Below, piece after piece: positions 57,901 through 64,000 of a DNA stretch of 64,000 nucleotides. Numbering within the stretch: the stretch's first letter is position 1; each line of letters opens with the position of its first letter. The notes beneath the pieces were generated by a model that was given only the letters and a program-made list of their open reading frames with translations, was not told where the DNA came from and did no database searches. Origin of the DNA: Croceimicrobium sp965656185 (GTDB lineage Bacteria; Bacteroidota; Bacteroidia; Flavobacteriales; Schleiferiaceae); NCBI GenBank assembly GCA_965656185.1, contig CBFHJH010000011.1, forward strand, positions 16,772-80,771, read 5' to 3'. Both the position numbers and the translations under genes were made by a program.

Positions 57901-59133
57901 TGTACAGTTACCTTAACCAGTACTCATAATCCTGGCGATAATTTCCCTGTAGGAATTACTACGGTGACTTACACCGCTACCGATCAATCGGGTAATNNNN
58001 NNNNNNNNNNNNNNNNNNNNNNNNNNNNNNNNNNNNNNNNNNNNNNNNNNNNNNNNNNNNNNNNNNNNNNNNNNNNNNNNNNNNNNNNNNNNNNNNGTGT
58101 TAGTGCAAGTTTTGATATTACTGTAGATCCTACGCCGGTCGTGATCACGAATTTTACTACCTCACAATACGCTGGGGGTTACAATATCTCTTGTAATGGA
58201 GCTAGTGATGGAGCGATCGATATTTCGGTAGACGGTGGTTGTGAGCCTTACTCTTATGTGTGGACCAATGGTGCTGGAACCGCGCAAGATGCTGCCAACC
58301 TTAGTGCTGGTACTTATACTGTAACGGTAACCGATGCTAATGGTCAGACAGATGATCTATCGGTTACGCTAAGCGAACCGGCTCAATTGGTGGCTAGTGC
58401 CTCAAGCAGTGGTTATCTGAGCGGAAATGGAGTATCTGGTACTACCTTGTACTTAGGATACGGACCTCAGTCTATTGACCTTTCTACCGCCGTGGTAGGA
58501 GGTGTGGGGCCTTACACTTATCAATGGACCGCAGGGCCTAGCTCAGCGACCCAAACCGTTAGTCCACAGGCTACCACTACTTATACTGTTACGGTTACCG
58601 ATGCCAATGGTTGTACATCTACCGATCAGGTTACTGTAAGTGTGCTCGACGTTCGTTGCGCACCAGGAAACAGCCCGAACTCTAATGGTAAGGGTAATAA
58701 AGGAAGAGGTAATGGTCGTCAGGTGACCAAGGTGCTTTTATGTCACAACGGAAACACTATTTGTGTAGACTCTAGTGCGGTGGCTTCTCACCTTGCGAAC
58801 CACAATCGCGGTCGTAAGTCATGTTACTTAGGACCATGCGGAAGCAGTGCTAAGAATGGAACTGCTCTGAACAGTGTGGCGGCTCTAGATATGCATATCT
58901 ATCCTAACCCTACCGACGGTATCTTTAATGTGCAGATCCACTCTACTAGCGATGCTGAGATCAAGATCGTACTGAGTGATATCCAAGGTCGTGTGATCAG
59001 CGTGCGGGAAGATTACGTGGTAAACGGAGTTACCGAAGCTCAATTCGATCTAAGCGATTTTGCTAACGGTGTGTACATCGTTAAAGTGATTGGCTTAAGC
59101 GAACAACAGGTTAGCCGTTTGATCAAAGATTAA
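51919..59133 (+). CDS. Giant mosaic T9SS surface protein (IPT, FG-GAP, HYR-like, DUF642-like, SprB)
   Basis: This protein of about 2404 residues, including two N runs, begins with a signal peptide (KKLLSLMTALAFAGAVYAQ); the ATG at 51919 is preferred over GTG at 51916. Domains in order: IPT/TIG (to about 100), seven FG-GAP/VCBS-like repeats with D-x-D-G-D-G loops (about 135-475), then a long series of HYR-like and Ig-like units with the phrase DNGSSDxCGI, one holding a nested DUF642-like domain (bases 54611-55068) and one holding a second FG-GAP block (bases about 56035-57037). A true HYR, a SprB repeat, a basic GKGNKGRGNG stretch, a Cys/His module (LCHNGNTICVDSSAVASHL) and a T9SS type A domain close it. 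It is probably a calcium-rigid surface adhesin. Confidence 0.85.
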   Translation: MKKLLSLMTALAFAGAVYAQNCGRPTINSFSPNTGFIGSTVTIIGSNFDANNINNNVVYFGATKAQVISATFGKLEVTVPVGASTDRISVTNQCNLTAYSAVPFNGIFCPTPLDQNTYQNNAQILPVTYGAYNMVAVDLDLDGRPEVLSANNGGGLSVAKNNSSPGSISFSHINFGGRGGQSLYSADMDGDGKKDVITTYNIWLNTSSGPGSVSLSGSAVGTQGVSNYQIAAGDFNGDGKIDIVGGVGGWIAVAENRSNGPGNLSFGPRQLIDATPYAKNGVQVGDIDGDGRVDILCNERGSSNALFYRNTTNPGSSTFTFANPLVLNTGGTGPYRSQIADFNKDGKIDYVTVNYDNPNFNTAVFINTSTPGNVSFQAPINLPSPSCNYRVQVGDVDGDGYPDIVSKSLCNNVFSVYQNTTSSASNTTFAPRIDYTSSAQGEVSGIVIGDLDGDYVPDIATSGISSRQIRFHRNTSSQNDVTPPTAICKNITVALDPSGNVSITPADIDNGSSDACGIDTRTISKSSFTCNDIGANQVTLIVTDNAGNADSCTATVNVAPAAIIVTGQTTVCAGGTVNMNANQGDSYQWYKDGVAIAGATAQSYGATTSGAYTVAVTNAGGCSGTSAPTNVVVNNNPTVNVSPANNAYLCNGSVTLSASQSATYQWKLNGVDIPNATLQTYNAQSTGTYTVEVIDLFGCSAVSSPVTVNNQSAPVASAQNFSLNLDVSTGQASLSPSDINNGSIGCDLSYSVSPNQFDCTNEGQNTVTLTVTDNQGLTSTATAVVTVLDPSNYCNTAPVAVAKNITVSVDGTCSASVTAADVNNGSSDADQDPLTLSLDNNGPFAIGTYTVTLTADDGQASSTDQATVTVVDTSRPMASTQNVSIDLDASGNATILTGVTRTTVWDGTFSGDPNGTTSGSLTNWNVVSGSVDVSPFISGSSQSIDLAGNSNGKIESKNSISLSPGDYEVSFVYKNNDGSPSTANSFTVKFGNSLTSGQSSALGSGNVTQTLPFTLTAAETGKLSFEQTGSNDASGTFLADIKIVRVNPPSLLIENGSTDNCSVASISADKVNFTCADRGANTVTMTVTDASGNQQTASAIVTVNDPLYACNVAPVAVAKNITLAADANCSASIQASDLDSASSDANNDPLTFSVDNAGPFGLGTHHVVLTVSDGVFNSTANATVTXXXXXXXXXXXXXXXXXXXXXXXXXXXXXXXXXXVDASKPIVNTQDITVYLDATGNASISTADIDDGSSDNCGSINLSLDINSFGCADVGENWVTLTAVDAAGNSQSAQAKVSVADSTLPTVLANNLTVYLDANGQAGITTADVDNGSSDNCGIDTLFIDRNSFDCTDLGAPVAVTLTAQDAKNGLLSAPSVDQILTGRLNGSQRSVFESGDVDGDGLTDVMVTNTLYRQTSNLNFRAYAMNAGSGQNGGVMGDLDGDGDDEVINGSYVYNWENGNLVQKQALGTRPQFNEGTIADFNGDGFNDYYRATYYGDPDELWLNDGTGNLVLHASYSIGSYQISATANDVDGDGDVDVIIGGYYDIYLGTNDGSGNLSFQSIYSNGNAYIWNLFAEDLDGDGLVDLAVAPVVGGSYWFKGNGTGGFGPKTNLNTVDNSSSLRGADAKDLDNDGDMDLVEVINGVGLVQLLNDGNGVFTRSLLYATPGWLDVHADDLNGDGVLDIMATRWGPGVILTQQAGSPGFNTATATSMVTVLDTVSPVASAKGLTLYLDANGAASISAADVDNGSSDNCSVDQLTISQENFTCANVGPNTITLSVEDQSGNVSTATAIIDVVDTISPQVNTNNISINLDAAGQASISAADIDNLSSDACGISSLSLDKSNFDCSNVGANVVTLTVIDNNGNSASATATVTVNDVTKPVIMTQNVTVSLDASGSASITLADIENGSSDACGISSSSLSKTSFDCSNLGANTVTLSVTDVNGNVGTATATVTVKDNIAPAISGMPSSKTVVPAPNDCTPSVSWTAPSASDNCTVTLTSTHNPGDNFPVGITTVTYTATDQSGNXXXXXXXXXXXXXXXXXXXXXXXXXXXXXXXXXXVSASFDITVDPTPVVITNFTTSQYAGGYNISCNGASDGAIDISVDGGCEPYSYVWTNGAGTAQDAANLSAGTYTVTVTDANGQTDDLSVTLSEPAQLVASASSSGYLSGNGVSGTTLYLGYGPQSIDLSTAVVGGVGPYTYQWTAGPSSATQTVSPQATTTYTVTVTDANGCTSTDQVTVSVLDVRCAPGNSPNSNGKGNKGRGNGRQVTKVLLCHNGNTICVDSSAVASHLANHNRGRKSCYLGPCGSSAKNGTALNSVAALDMHIYPNPTDGIFNVQIHSTSDAEIKIVLSDIQGRVISVREDYVVNGVTEAQFDLSDFANGVYIVKVIGLSEQQVSRLIKD
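55475..55573. other. Assembly gap of 99 N in the giant surface protein gene
   Basis: The flanks ATVT and VDASKP would join into the usual ATVTxVDxSxP boundary between repeat units, so either almost nothing or whole repeat units are missing. Confidence 0.95.
57997..58096. other. Assembly gap of 100 N in the giant surface protein gene
   Basis: The flanks QSGN and VSASF correspond to GN-S-VSGSF in the downstream paralogue. The base pair GT after the gap would complete a Ser codon, which suggests a true gap of about one base, unless repeat units were collapsed. Confidence 0.95.
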
Positions 59134-59161
59134 TATAGAGGGTCAATTAGACTTACCTTTT

Positions 59162-59199
59162 AAAAGGCCTCTGGAGTAATCCAGGGGCCTTTTGCTTTT
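59162..59199 (+). terminator. Terminator between the two giant surface protein genes
   Basis: A 14-bp stem with G-T or mismatched pairs in the middle (59162-59175 with 59180-59193, loop GTAA) is followed by a T-rich run. It separates the transcription of the two paralogues. Confidence 0.9.
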
Positions 59200-59203
59200 T
59201 TAG

Positions 59204-59246
59204 TTTGTCACAATTAGAGGGGTATTTTGTCATAAAAAGAGGGGTA
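59204..59246. repeat. Tandem 21-nt direct repeat upstream of the second giant gene
   Basis: TTTGTCA-n5-AGAGGGGTA occurs at 59204-59224 and again at 59226-59246. All 16 non-spacer bases match, and the copies are 22 nt apart start to start, about two helical turns. This layout fits a pair of sites for a DNA-binding dimer or two-site response regulator. It is 150 nt before the ATG at 59396. Confidence 0.6.
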
Positions 59247-59395
59247 AAATGGCTTTAATTCAGTTTAACTTGAGCCACGCAATTAAACTACACCGAACAA
59301 GATAAGCGCTGAGTCTAAGGTGCTTATATCTACTCATTTTTGCCGGTTTCACCGGTCTTACTAAACCAAACTATTTCAAAAAATCCCTTCTATTT

Positions 59396-62300
59396 ATGAA
59401 AAATGTAAGAACATTACTTACTGTTTTTACCATGGCATTGTGTATGCTTGGCCTGTCTTATGAGGCCGAAGCTAGTCATTACCGCTATGGTTCAATTAGC
59501 TACGAGCACGTCTCGGGCCGCACTTACCGTATTACGGTGAAGCAAGGCTGGCGTAAGTCTGCTTTCTGGAACTCCAATGTTGGTCAAACCGTTTACACGG
59601 GCTCTTTGTCTACAGGAGATGGTAATATATCTATGAACCTACTGGTTACTTCGGTAAACTTGGCCGAAGATTGGTTCTTTGCCGAAGGTACTTTTACCAA
59701 GACCTTTAGCCGCGATGGTCTATTTAATCTCTCCTGGAGTTCTTGTTGTCGAATCGGTGGCTTGAGCCTATATGGCTTGTCTTCAAGTATGGCCTTGAAT
59801 ACCCAGATTAATGTAGGTAGCGGAAACAGTTCTCCGGTGCAAACCATTCCACCTATTATTAACCTGCAAACTGGACAGGCAGCAGCGACCTTTAATGTTC
59901 CAGCTATTGATCCTGATGGGCAGAACATTACTTACAGCAAGAAATCTGGTCCCAGTAATATGTCGGTAAACCCAAGCACCGGTCAAGTTACCTGGAATAC
60001 TCAAGGTTTAATTATTGGTTCTAGGCACGTTATTCAAATTGCGGCAAGCGATGGCCTTACCACCGTTTTTTCCGACTTCATTGTTCGTATTGTAAAAACA
60101 TCAACGCCACCGGCTTTTGATTATGCTGTAACACCAAGCAACGGACAGGTCTATCAGGTATCACCTGGTCAAAATGTTAGCTTTAATGTAAAAGCCGATG
60201 ATATTGACCAAGGTAGCACAGTTACCTTATCAGCAGTTGGTACACCGGGTTCGGCAAGTTTAAGTCCTAGTTTGCCAACCACGGCTAACTCCTCGGCTTC
60301 AACTTCTTTTAGTTGGACCCCAGGTACAAGTAACCTTGGCGTAAATGTGATCAACTTTACCGCTCAGGACGATAATGGGGTACAAACCCAAACCTCAGTA
60401 AGTATCCTGGTGAGTTTAAAACCACAGTTTGATGTACCTCCTACACCTGCAAATGGTGTTCATACGGTAATTGAACCTGGAACTAATTATTCTTTCACGG
60501 CGCAAGCTTCAGACCCAGATCCCAATGATGTGGTTCAAATTGTGAGTGTTACGCATAAGTCAAAAGGAGGTAATTTCACCGATCACACCTCGGCAACAAT
60601 TAGTTCGCTTCCTACTGCTGCGGGTAATCCTACTTCAATGAGCTTCAGCTGGACGCCAGCTGCTTCAGAGTGGGGGCATAATCACGCCTATATTACTGCT
60701 GAGGACTCTTACGGCGATCAGACCGTTCACGAAGTAGCGATGCTGGTAAACACAACTCCGGCTTTTAGCTCAAGTCCGGTAACCAGTGCTTTCACAAATC
60801 AGGCTTACTCTTATTCAGTAACAGTGGTAGATCCTGACGTTGCCTTTGGAGATGCTATTTCAATTTTACCTTCTAGCCCCCTTCCAGCTTGGTTAACTTT
60901 AACTGATCATGGCAATGGAACGGCCACTTTGAGTGGTACTCCAGGTAATGGTGATGCGGGTGTGGCTAATATCATCTTGCAAGCCGAAGACCTTAATCAC
61001 CACATGAATGTTGGTGGAATGCCTCAGCAGTCTTTTAGTATTAACGTAATTGCCAATCAGGCTCCAGTAGCTTCGGCCAAAAACATTACTGTTGCGGTAG
61101 GTGCTAACTGTTCGGCTAGTATTACTCCTGGAGACATCAATGATGCATCTAGTGACCCGGACGGCGACCCTTTAACCTACAGTATTGATAATGCTGGTCC
61201 ATTTGGCGTGGGTACCTATACTGTGACCCTTACTGCCGATGATGGTCAGGCCACTGCTAGCGACCAAGCTACCGTAACCGTAGTGGATAATGCCAATCCA
61301 ACTGCAGTAAGTCAAGATGTTACCATTGCCTTGGATGCAAACGGACAAGCTTCAATTGTAACTGCTGGTGGCTCAACCGTAGTGTTTGACGGTACCTTTG
61401 CCGGTGATGGGAATGGCACTACTTCCGGTAGTTTAACCAATTGGAATGTCACTTCAGGATCGGTAGATGTTTCTGCTTTTATTTCTGGGTCTACCCAAAG
61501 TATCGACCTAGCGGGTAATAGCAATGGTAAGATTGAAAGTGCCTCAAACATCAGCTTAGCGCCTGGAACTTATGAGTTAAGCTTTGTTTACAAGAATAAC
61601 GATGGAAGTCCAGGTACCTCCAATTCTTTTGATGTAAGCTTAGGTAGCGCATTCAGTAAATCGTACACTTCAGCCCTTTACAGCGGAAACGTAAGTGTGA
61701 CTGAATCTATCACTGTTGCTGCTAATGAAACAGCTACTTTAAGTTTTGAGCAAACTGGTTCCAATGATGCCAGTGGTACCTTCTTAGCCGATATCGTATT
61801 GAACCGTATCACGGCTTCAGGCTTAATGATCGAGAATGGAAGTAGCGATAACTGTGGAATTGCGTCTCTTTCTGCTAGTCAGGTAAACTTTACCTGTGCA
61901 GACCTCGGTGCTAACAACGTTACCCTAACCGCAACCGATATTCATGGTAATACGGGTTCTTCAGTTGCAGTGGTGACTGTGGTGGATAATATCGATCCAG
62001 TACTACACAATATTCCTCAAAATATCACAGAGGTTCCTCAGCCTAATAATTGTACGCCAAGTGTTACTTGGAATGCACCCACGGCGAGCGACAACTGTTC
62101 GGCTACTATCACGAGCAGCCACAATTCAGGCGACAATTTCCCAGTGGGACCAACTACGGTTACCTATACAGCGACCGATGCTGCTGGAAATAGCGTTAGC
62201 GGAAGCTTTGTAGTGACAGTATTGCCAACTCCGGTGGTTATTACAGGTATTAGTTCTCCAAGCTTTATTGGTGGAGACAACATCAGTTGTAATGGTGCCA

Positions 62301-63226
62301 GCGATGGTAGCATTGACCTTTCGGTAGATGGAGGTTGTGAGCCTTATGCCTACGCTTGGGACAATGGTGCTAGTGTAGAAGACCCAAGCGGTTTAAGTGC
62401 CGGTACTTATGATGTTACCGTGACAGACGCAAACGGTCAAACAGCCACCGGTTCAATTACGCTTACAGAACCTGCTCCAGTAGTAGCCAGTGCTTCTAGT
62501 TCAGGGTATTTGAGTGGTAATGGTGTGAGTGGATCTACTTTATACTTAGGATATGGTCCACAATCAATTAACCTTAACGCTAGTGCAGTGGGTGGACATG
62601 GAGCCTACAGCTACAGCTGGGATAATGGCATGACCGGGGCAAATATCTCCGTGAGTCCAACCGCTACCACCAGTTATACCGTTACCATTACCGATCAAAA
62701 TGGATGTTCTGATAATGAGACGGTAACCGTGAACGTACAAGACGTACGTTGTGCGCCAGGTAAAAGTCCTAGTTCAAAAGGAAAAGGCAACAAGGGTAGA
62801 GGCAATGGTCGTCAGATGAAGAAGGTCAATGTTTGTCATAATGGAAACACCATATGTATTGATTCTAGCGCAGTGGCCTCTCACTTAGCTAATCACAATC
62901 ACGGTCGCAAGTCTTGCTACTTAGGAGCTTGTGGTGCCAGTGCCAAAAATGGTGGTGCTATTAGCAGCGTAGCCGCCTTAGATATGCACATTTACCCGAA
63001 CCCGACCGAAGGTATCTTCAACGTTCAGATCCATTCTGATGTGGATGCAGATATCCAGATCGTGTTAAGTGATGTTCAAGGTCGAGTGATCAGCCTTCGT
63101 AATGATCAAGTAGTAAATGGAGTTACCGAAGCTCAATTCGATCTGAGCGATTACGCTAACGGTGTATACATCATTAAAGTGATCGGATTGCGTGAGCAAC
63201 AAGTAAGTCGATTGATCAAAAACTAA
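59396..63226 (+). CDS. Large mosaic T9SS surface protein, paralogue of the upstream giant gene
   Basis: This 1276-residue protein has a signal peptide (VRTLLTVFTMALCMLGLSY). A first domain of about 110 residues (SHYRYGSISYEHVSGRTYRI, ending GLSLYGLSSSM) is followed by putative Ig/cadherin-like units (SPGQNVSFNVKADDIDQGST, FTNQAYSYSVTVVDPDVAFG) and HYR-like units, one with the same nested DUF642-like domain as its neighbour (bases about 61360-61826). The last third, SprB repeat, basic GKGNKGRGNG, Cys/His module (VCHNGNTICIDSSAVASHL) and T9SS type A domain (MHIYPNPTEGIFNVQIH), runs in the same order as in the upstream gene. A surface adhesin or binding role is inferred. The start is the ATG at 59396. 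A small CCGGT-TTC-ACCGG hairpin lies at 59343-59355 in the leader. Confidence 0.85.
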   Translation: MKNVRTLLTVFTMALCMLGLSYEAEASHYRYGSISYEHVSGRTYRITVKQGWRKSAFWNSNVGQTVYTGSLSTGDGNISMNLLVTSVNLAEDWFFAEGTFTKTFSRDGLFNLSWSSCCRIGGLSLYGLSSSMALNTQINVGSGNSSPVQTIPPIINLQTGQAAATFNVPAIDPDGQNITYSKKSGPSNMSVNPSTGQVTWNTQGLIIGSRHVIQIAASDGLTTVFSDFIVRIVKTSTPPAFDYAVTPSNGQVYQVSPGQNVSFNVKADDIDQGSTVTLSAVGTPGSASLSPSLPTTANSSASTSFSWTPGTSNLGVNVINFTAQDDNGVQTQTSVSILVSLKPQFDVPPTPANGVHTVIEPGTNYSFTAQASDPDPNDVVQIVSVTHKSKGGNFTDHTSATISSLPTAAGNPTSMSFSWTPAASEWGHNHAYITAEDSYGDQTVHEVAMLVNTTPAFSSSPVTSAFTNQAYSYSVTVVDPDVAFGDAISILPSSPLPAWLTLTDHGNGTATLSGTPGNGDAGVANIILQAEDLNHHMNVGGMPQQSFSINVIANQAPVASAKNITVAVGANCSASITPGDINDASSDPDGDPLTYSIDNAGPFGVGTYTVTLTADDGQATASDQATVTVVDNANPTAVSQDVTIALDANGQASIVTAGGSTVVFDGTFAGDGNGTTSGSLTNWNVTSGSVDVSAFISGSTQSIDLAGNSNGKIESASNISLAPGTYELSFVYKNNDGSPGTSNSFDVSLGSAFSKSYTSALYSGNVSVTESITVAANETATLSFEQTGSNDASGTFLADIVLNRITASGLMIENGSSDNCGIASLSASQVNFTCADLGANNVTLTATDIHGNTGSSVAVVTVVDNIDPVLHNIPQNITEVPQPNNCTPSVTWNAPTASDNCSATITSSHNSGDNFPVGPTTVTYTATDAAGNSVSGSFVVTVLPTPVVITGISSPSFIGGDNISCNGASDGSIDLSVDGGCEPYAYAWDNGASVEDPSGLSAGTYDVTVTDANGQTATGSITLTEPAPVVASASSSGYLSGNGVSGSTLYLGYGPQSINLNASAVGGHGAYSYSWDNGMTGANISVSPTATTSYTVTITDQNGCSDNETVTVNVQDVRCAPGKSPSSKGKGNKGRGNGRQMKKVNVCHNGNTICIDSSAVASHLANHNHGRKSCYLGACGASAKNGGAISSVAALDMHIYPNPTEGIFNVQIHSDVDADIQIVLSDVQGRVISLRNDQVVNGVTEAQFDLSDYANGVYIIKVIGLREQQVSRLIKN

Positions 63227-63260
63227 TAAAGGGGTAAATAAATAGATTTACCTTAAATAG

Positions 63261-63296
63261 AAAGGCTCGTGGTTCAGAACCACGAGCCTTTCTTCA
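63261..63296. terminator. Bidirectional terminator after the second giant gene
   Basis: A perfect 14-bp stem (63261-63274 with 63278-63291, loop CAG) is flanked by A-rich and T-rich bases. It lies between the plus-strand giant gene and the convergent SPOR gene. Confidence 0.93.
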
Positions 63297-63314
63297 TTTT
63301 ATTTAAGATTAATA

Positions 63315-63719
63315 TTATTTCGGATACTCGATTTTCGTTTTCAAAACAAAGCTACCCGGGAACTCCTCAATGATCTTGCGCAAAAAGGCCTCCGCTTCCA
63401 AGCGCGTGCGAAAATCTCCAACTTGGGTGCGGTATTCGGGTACTTCGTAAAGTAGATAGGCTGGTATACTGTCGTGCTTGCGCAAGAAATTACCGCGACT
63501 TTGTAGGCAATCGTCCTTTTTCCCATTAAAGATTTGAATGCGGTAACCCTCGATTTGAGGGTATTTTTCAGAATGATCCTTATAAAGTTGAAGCATTCGG
63601 CTCACATTAGCGGCTAACTCTACCTTTACACCAGGGTCTACCGGAGGTAATTCATTACTCTGAGCGTGAGTGTAGAAGAAGCTAGAAAGGATAAAAATTA
63701 GACTTAGAAAAGCTCTCAT
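63315..63719 (-). CDS. Secreted SPOR domain protein
   Basis: This 134-residue protein begins with MRAFLSLIFILSSFFYTHAQ, a signal peptide, so the ATG at 63719 is chosen. The alternative start at 63737 would overlap the promoter box. After a short linker (NELPPVDPGVKVEL) comes a SPOR-type domain of about 70 residues (GYRIQIFNGKKDDCLQSRGN, YRTQVGDFRTRLEAEAFLRK, GSFVLKTKIEYPK), which in other proteins binds glycan strands of peptidoglycan. There is no membrane anchor. It diverges from the gene at the right edge. Confidence 0.78.
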   Translation of the reverse strand: MRAFLSLIFILSSFFYTHAQSNELPPVDPGVKVELAANVSRMLQLYKDHSEKYPQIEGYRIQIFNGKKDDCLQSRGNFLRKHDSIPAYLLYEVPEYRTQVGDFRTRLEAEAFLRKIIEEFPGSFVLKTKIEYPK

Positions 63720-63736
63720 TTGCGCAAAATTTGACA

Positions 63737-63744
63737 CAAAAGTA
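63737..63744 (-). promoter_or_regulatory. TAnnTTTG promoter box of the SPOR gene
   Basis: The minus strand reads TACTTTTG, perfect to consensus, 17 nt before the ATG at 63719. Confidence 0.6.
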
Positions 63745-63845
63745 GTTTATTTGCGAAAAGGTAAAGGTCAGCCCTAAAGCTTATTTAGACCTGTTTTAAA
63801 TTATAAGGAGTCTTATGCGACCCCTGATGGAACGGCTATAAACTT

Positions 63846-63853
63846 TAAATTTG
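63846..63853 (+). promoter_or_regulatory. TAnnTTTG promoter box of the right-edge gene
   Basis: TAAATTTG is a perfect match and lies 36 nt before the ATG at 63890. Confidence 0.6.
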
Positions 63854-63889
63854 CAGACCAAAACAGATATCTATTATTATAGGTCTTCT

Positions 63890-64000
63890 ATGATTAAACG
63901 AACTACCCTCAGGCTGTTGTCGCCAGCCCTTTTTGTACTAATGATGCTCCTATCGCCACTAGGATTGATGGCTCAGGAGATAGAAGGGGACGCCGCGAAC
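63890..64000 (+). CDS. Exported protein cut by the right edge, possibly a c-type cytochrome subunit
   Basis: Only 37 residues are visible: a basic start (MIKRTTLRLL), a hydrophobic core and a cleavage-like LMAQEIEGDAAN. The sequence is open to the right edge. In many Bacteroidota a SPOR gene lies next to the first gene of the alternative complex III cluster, whose product begins with a signal peptide and a short acidic stretch before the haem motif. That identity is a guess from context, because the haem motif lies beyond the window. Confidence 0.5.
   Translation, partial: MIKRTTLRLLSPALFVLMMLLSPLGLMAQEIEGDAAN

Noticed and set aside
1..64000. tRNA, rRNA, CRISPR, insertion sequence or origin
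   Set aside because: No cloverleaf, rRNA block, spaced direct repeat array or transposase motif was seen on either strand by reading; a tRNAscan and Infernal run would be decisive.

Overview
This window comes from a Bacteroidota chromosome, most likely a marine member of the Flavobacteriales (Cryomorphaceae or Schleiferiaceae-like). The reasons are: five secreted proteins with type IX secretion (T9SS) type A C-terminal sorting domains; LruC, SprB, DUF4271 and DUF3098 families; a MurF-alanine racemase fusion; DnaG, thymidine kinase and sirtuin versions with degenerate zinc sites; and about a dozen perfect TAnnTTTG boxes, the Bacteroidota -7 promoter element, just upstream of genes. No rRNA, tRNA, CRISPR array, transposase or prophage was seen. 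No stretch over 300 bases lacks a gene. Assignment below phylum is inference.

Layout. 1-4.9 kb: an LruC-domain protein cut by the left edge, a secreted Cys-rich unknown, glutaryl-CoA dehydrogenase, and a T9SS cargo with a CxxxCH motif. 4.9-8.5 kb: DUF4271, hemD, rnpA and an S41 processing protease. 8.5-15.6 kb: a surface-polysaccharide locus in which flippase, three glycosyltransferases, a WecA-type initiating transferase and an O-antigen ligase/polymerase are co-directional on the minus strand, facing a second ligase paralogue tail to tail. 15.6-26.7 kb: housekeeping genes (methyltransferase-like, dnaG, mscS, polyprenyl diphosphate synthase, rlmN, queA, thymidine kinase, murF-alr). 26.8-34.5 kb: lipoprotein, M1 aminopeptidase, holin-like membrane protein, a probable outer-membrane barrel, a LamG T9SS cargo and a 753-residue SPOR protein. 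34.7-40.2 kb: ftsX-DUF3098-uppP-truB-crp and small genes (DinB, MmcQ, DUF502). 40.2-45.2 kb: a PNGase F-like T9SS cargo and a response regulator-HEAT-glycosyltransferase operon. 45.3-50.8 kb: a sirtuin and rimP-nusA-infB. 50.9-63.2 kb: an AraC-type DNA-binding protein, a small secreted protein and two giant mosaic T9SS adhesin-like paralogues (2404 and 1276 residues). Right edge: a SPOR protein divergent from a signal-peptide gene cut by the edge.

The genes fall into three joined themes. Envelope building: undecaprenyl phosphate recycling (uppP), isoprenoid chain synthesis, peptidoglycan (murF-alr), division (ftsX) and O-antigen/exopolysaccharide assembly. Translation and RNA maturation: rnpA, truB, rlmN, queA, rimP-nusA-infB. 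Secreted surface proteins: T9SS cargo.

The most unusual signals are: two different nested-domain insertions inside one repeat fold of the giant paralogues; a tandem 21-nt direct repeat ahead of the second giant gene; an inverted repeat over the promoter of the response regulator-HEAT-glycosyltransferase operon; four convergent gene pairs with the same 4-nt stop-codon overlap; and two GTG genes that appear leaderless with identical promoter spacing. Four runs of N interrupt genes. At three of them the flanking protein joins with a single codon, so the N lengths are probably artificial.
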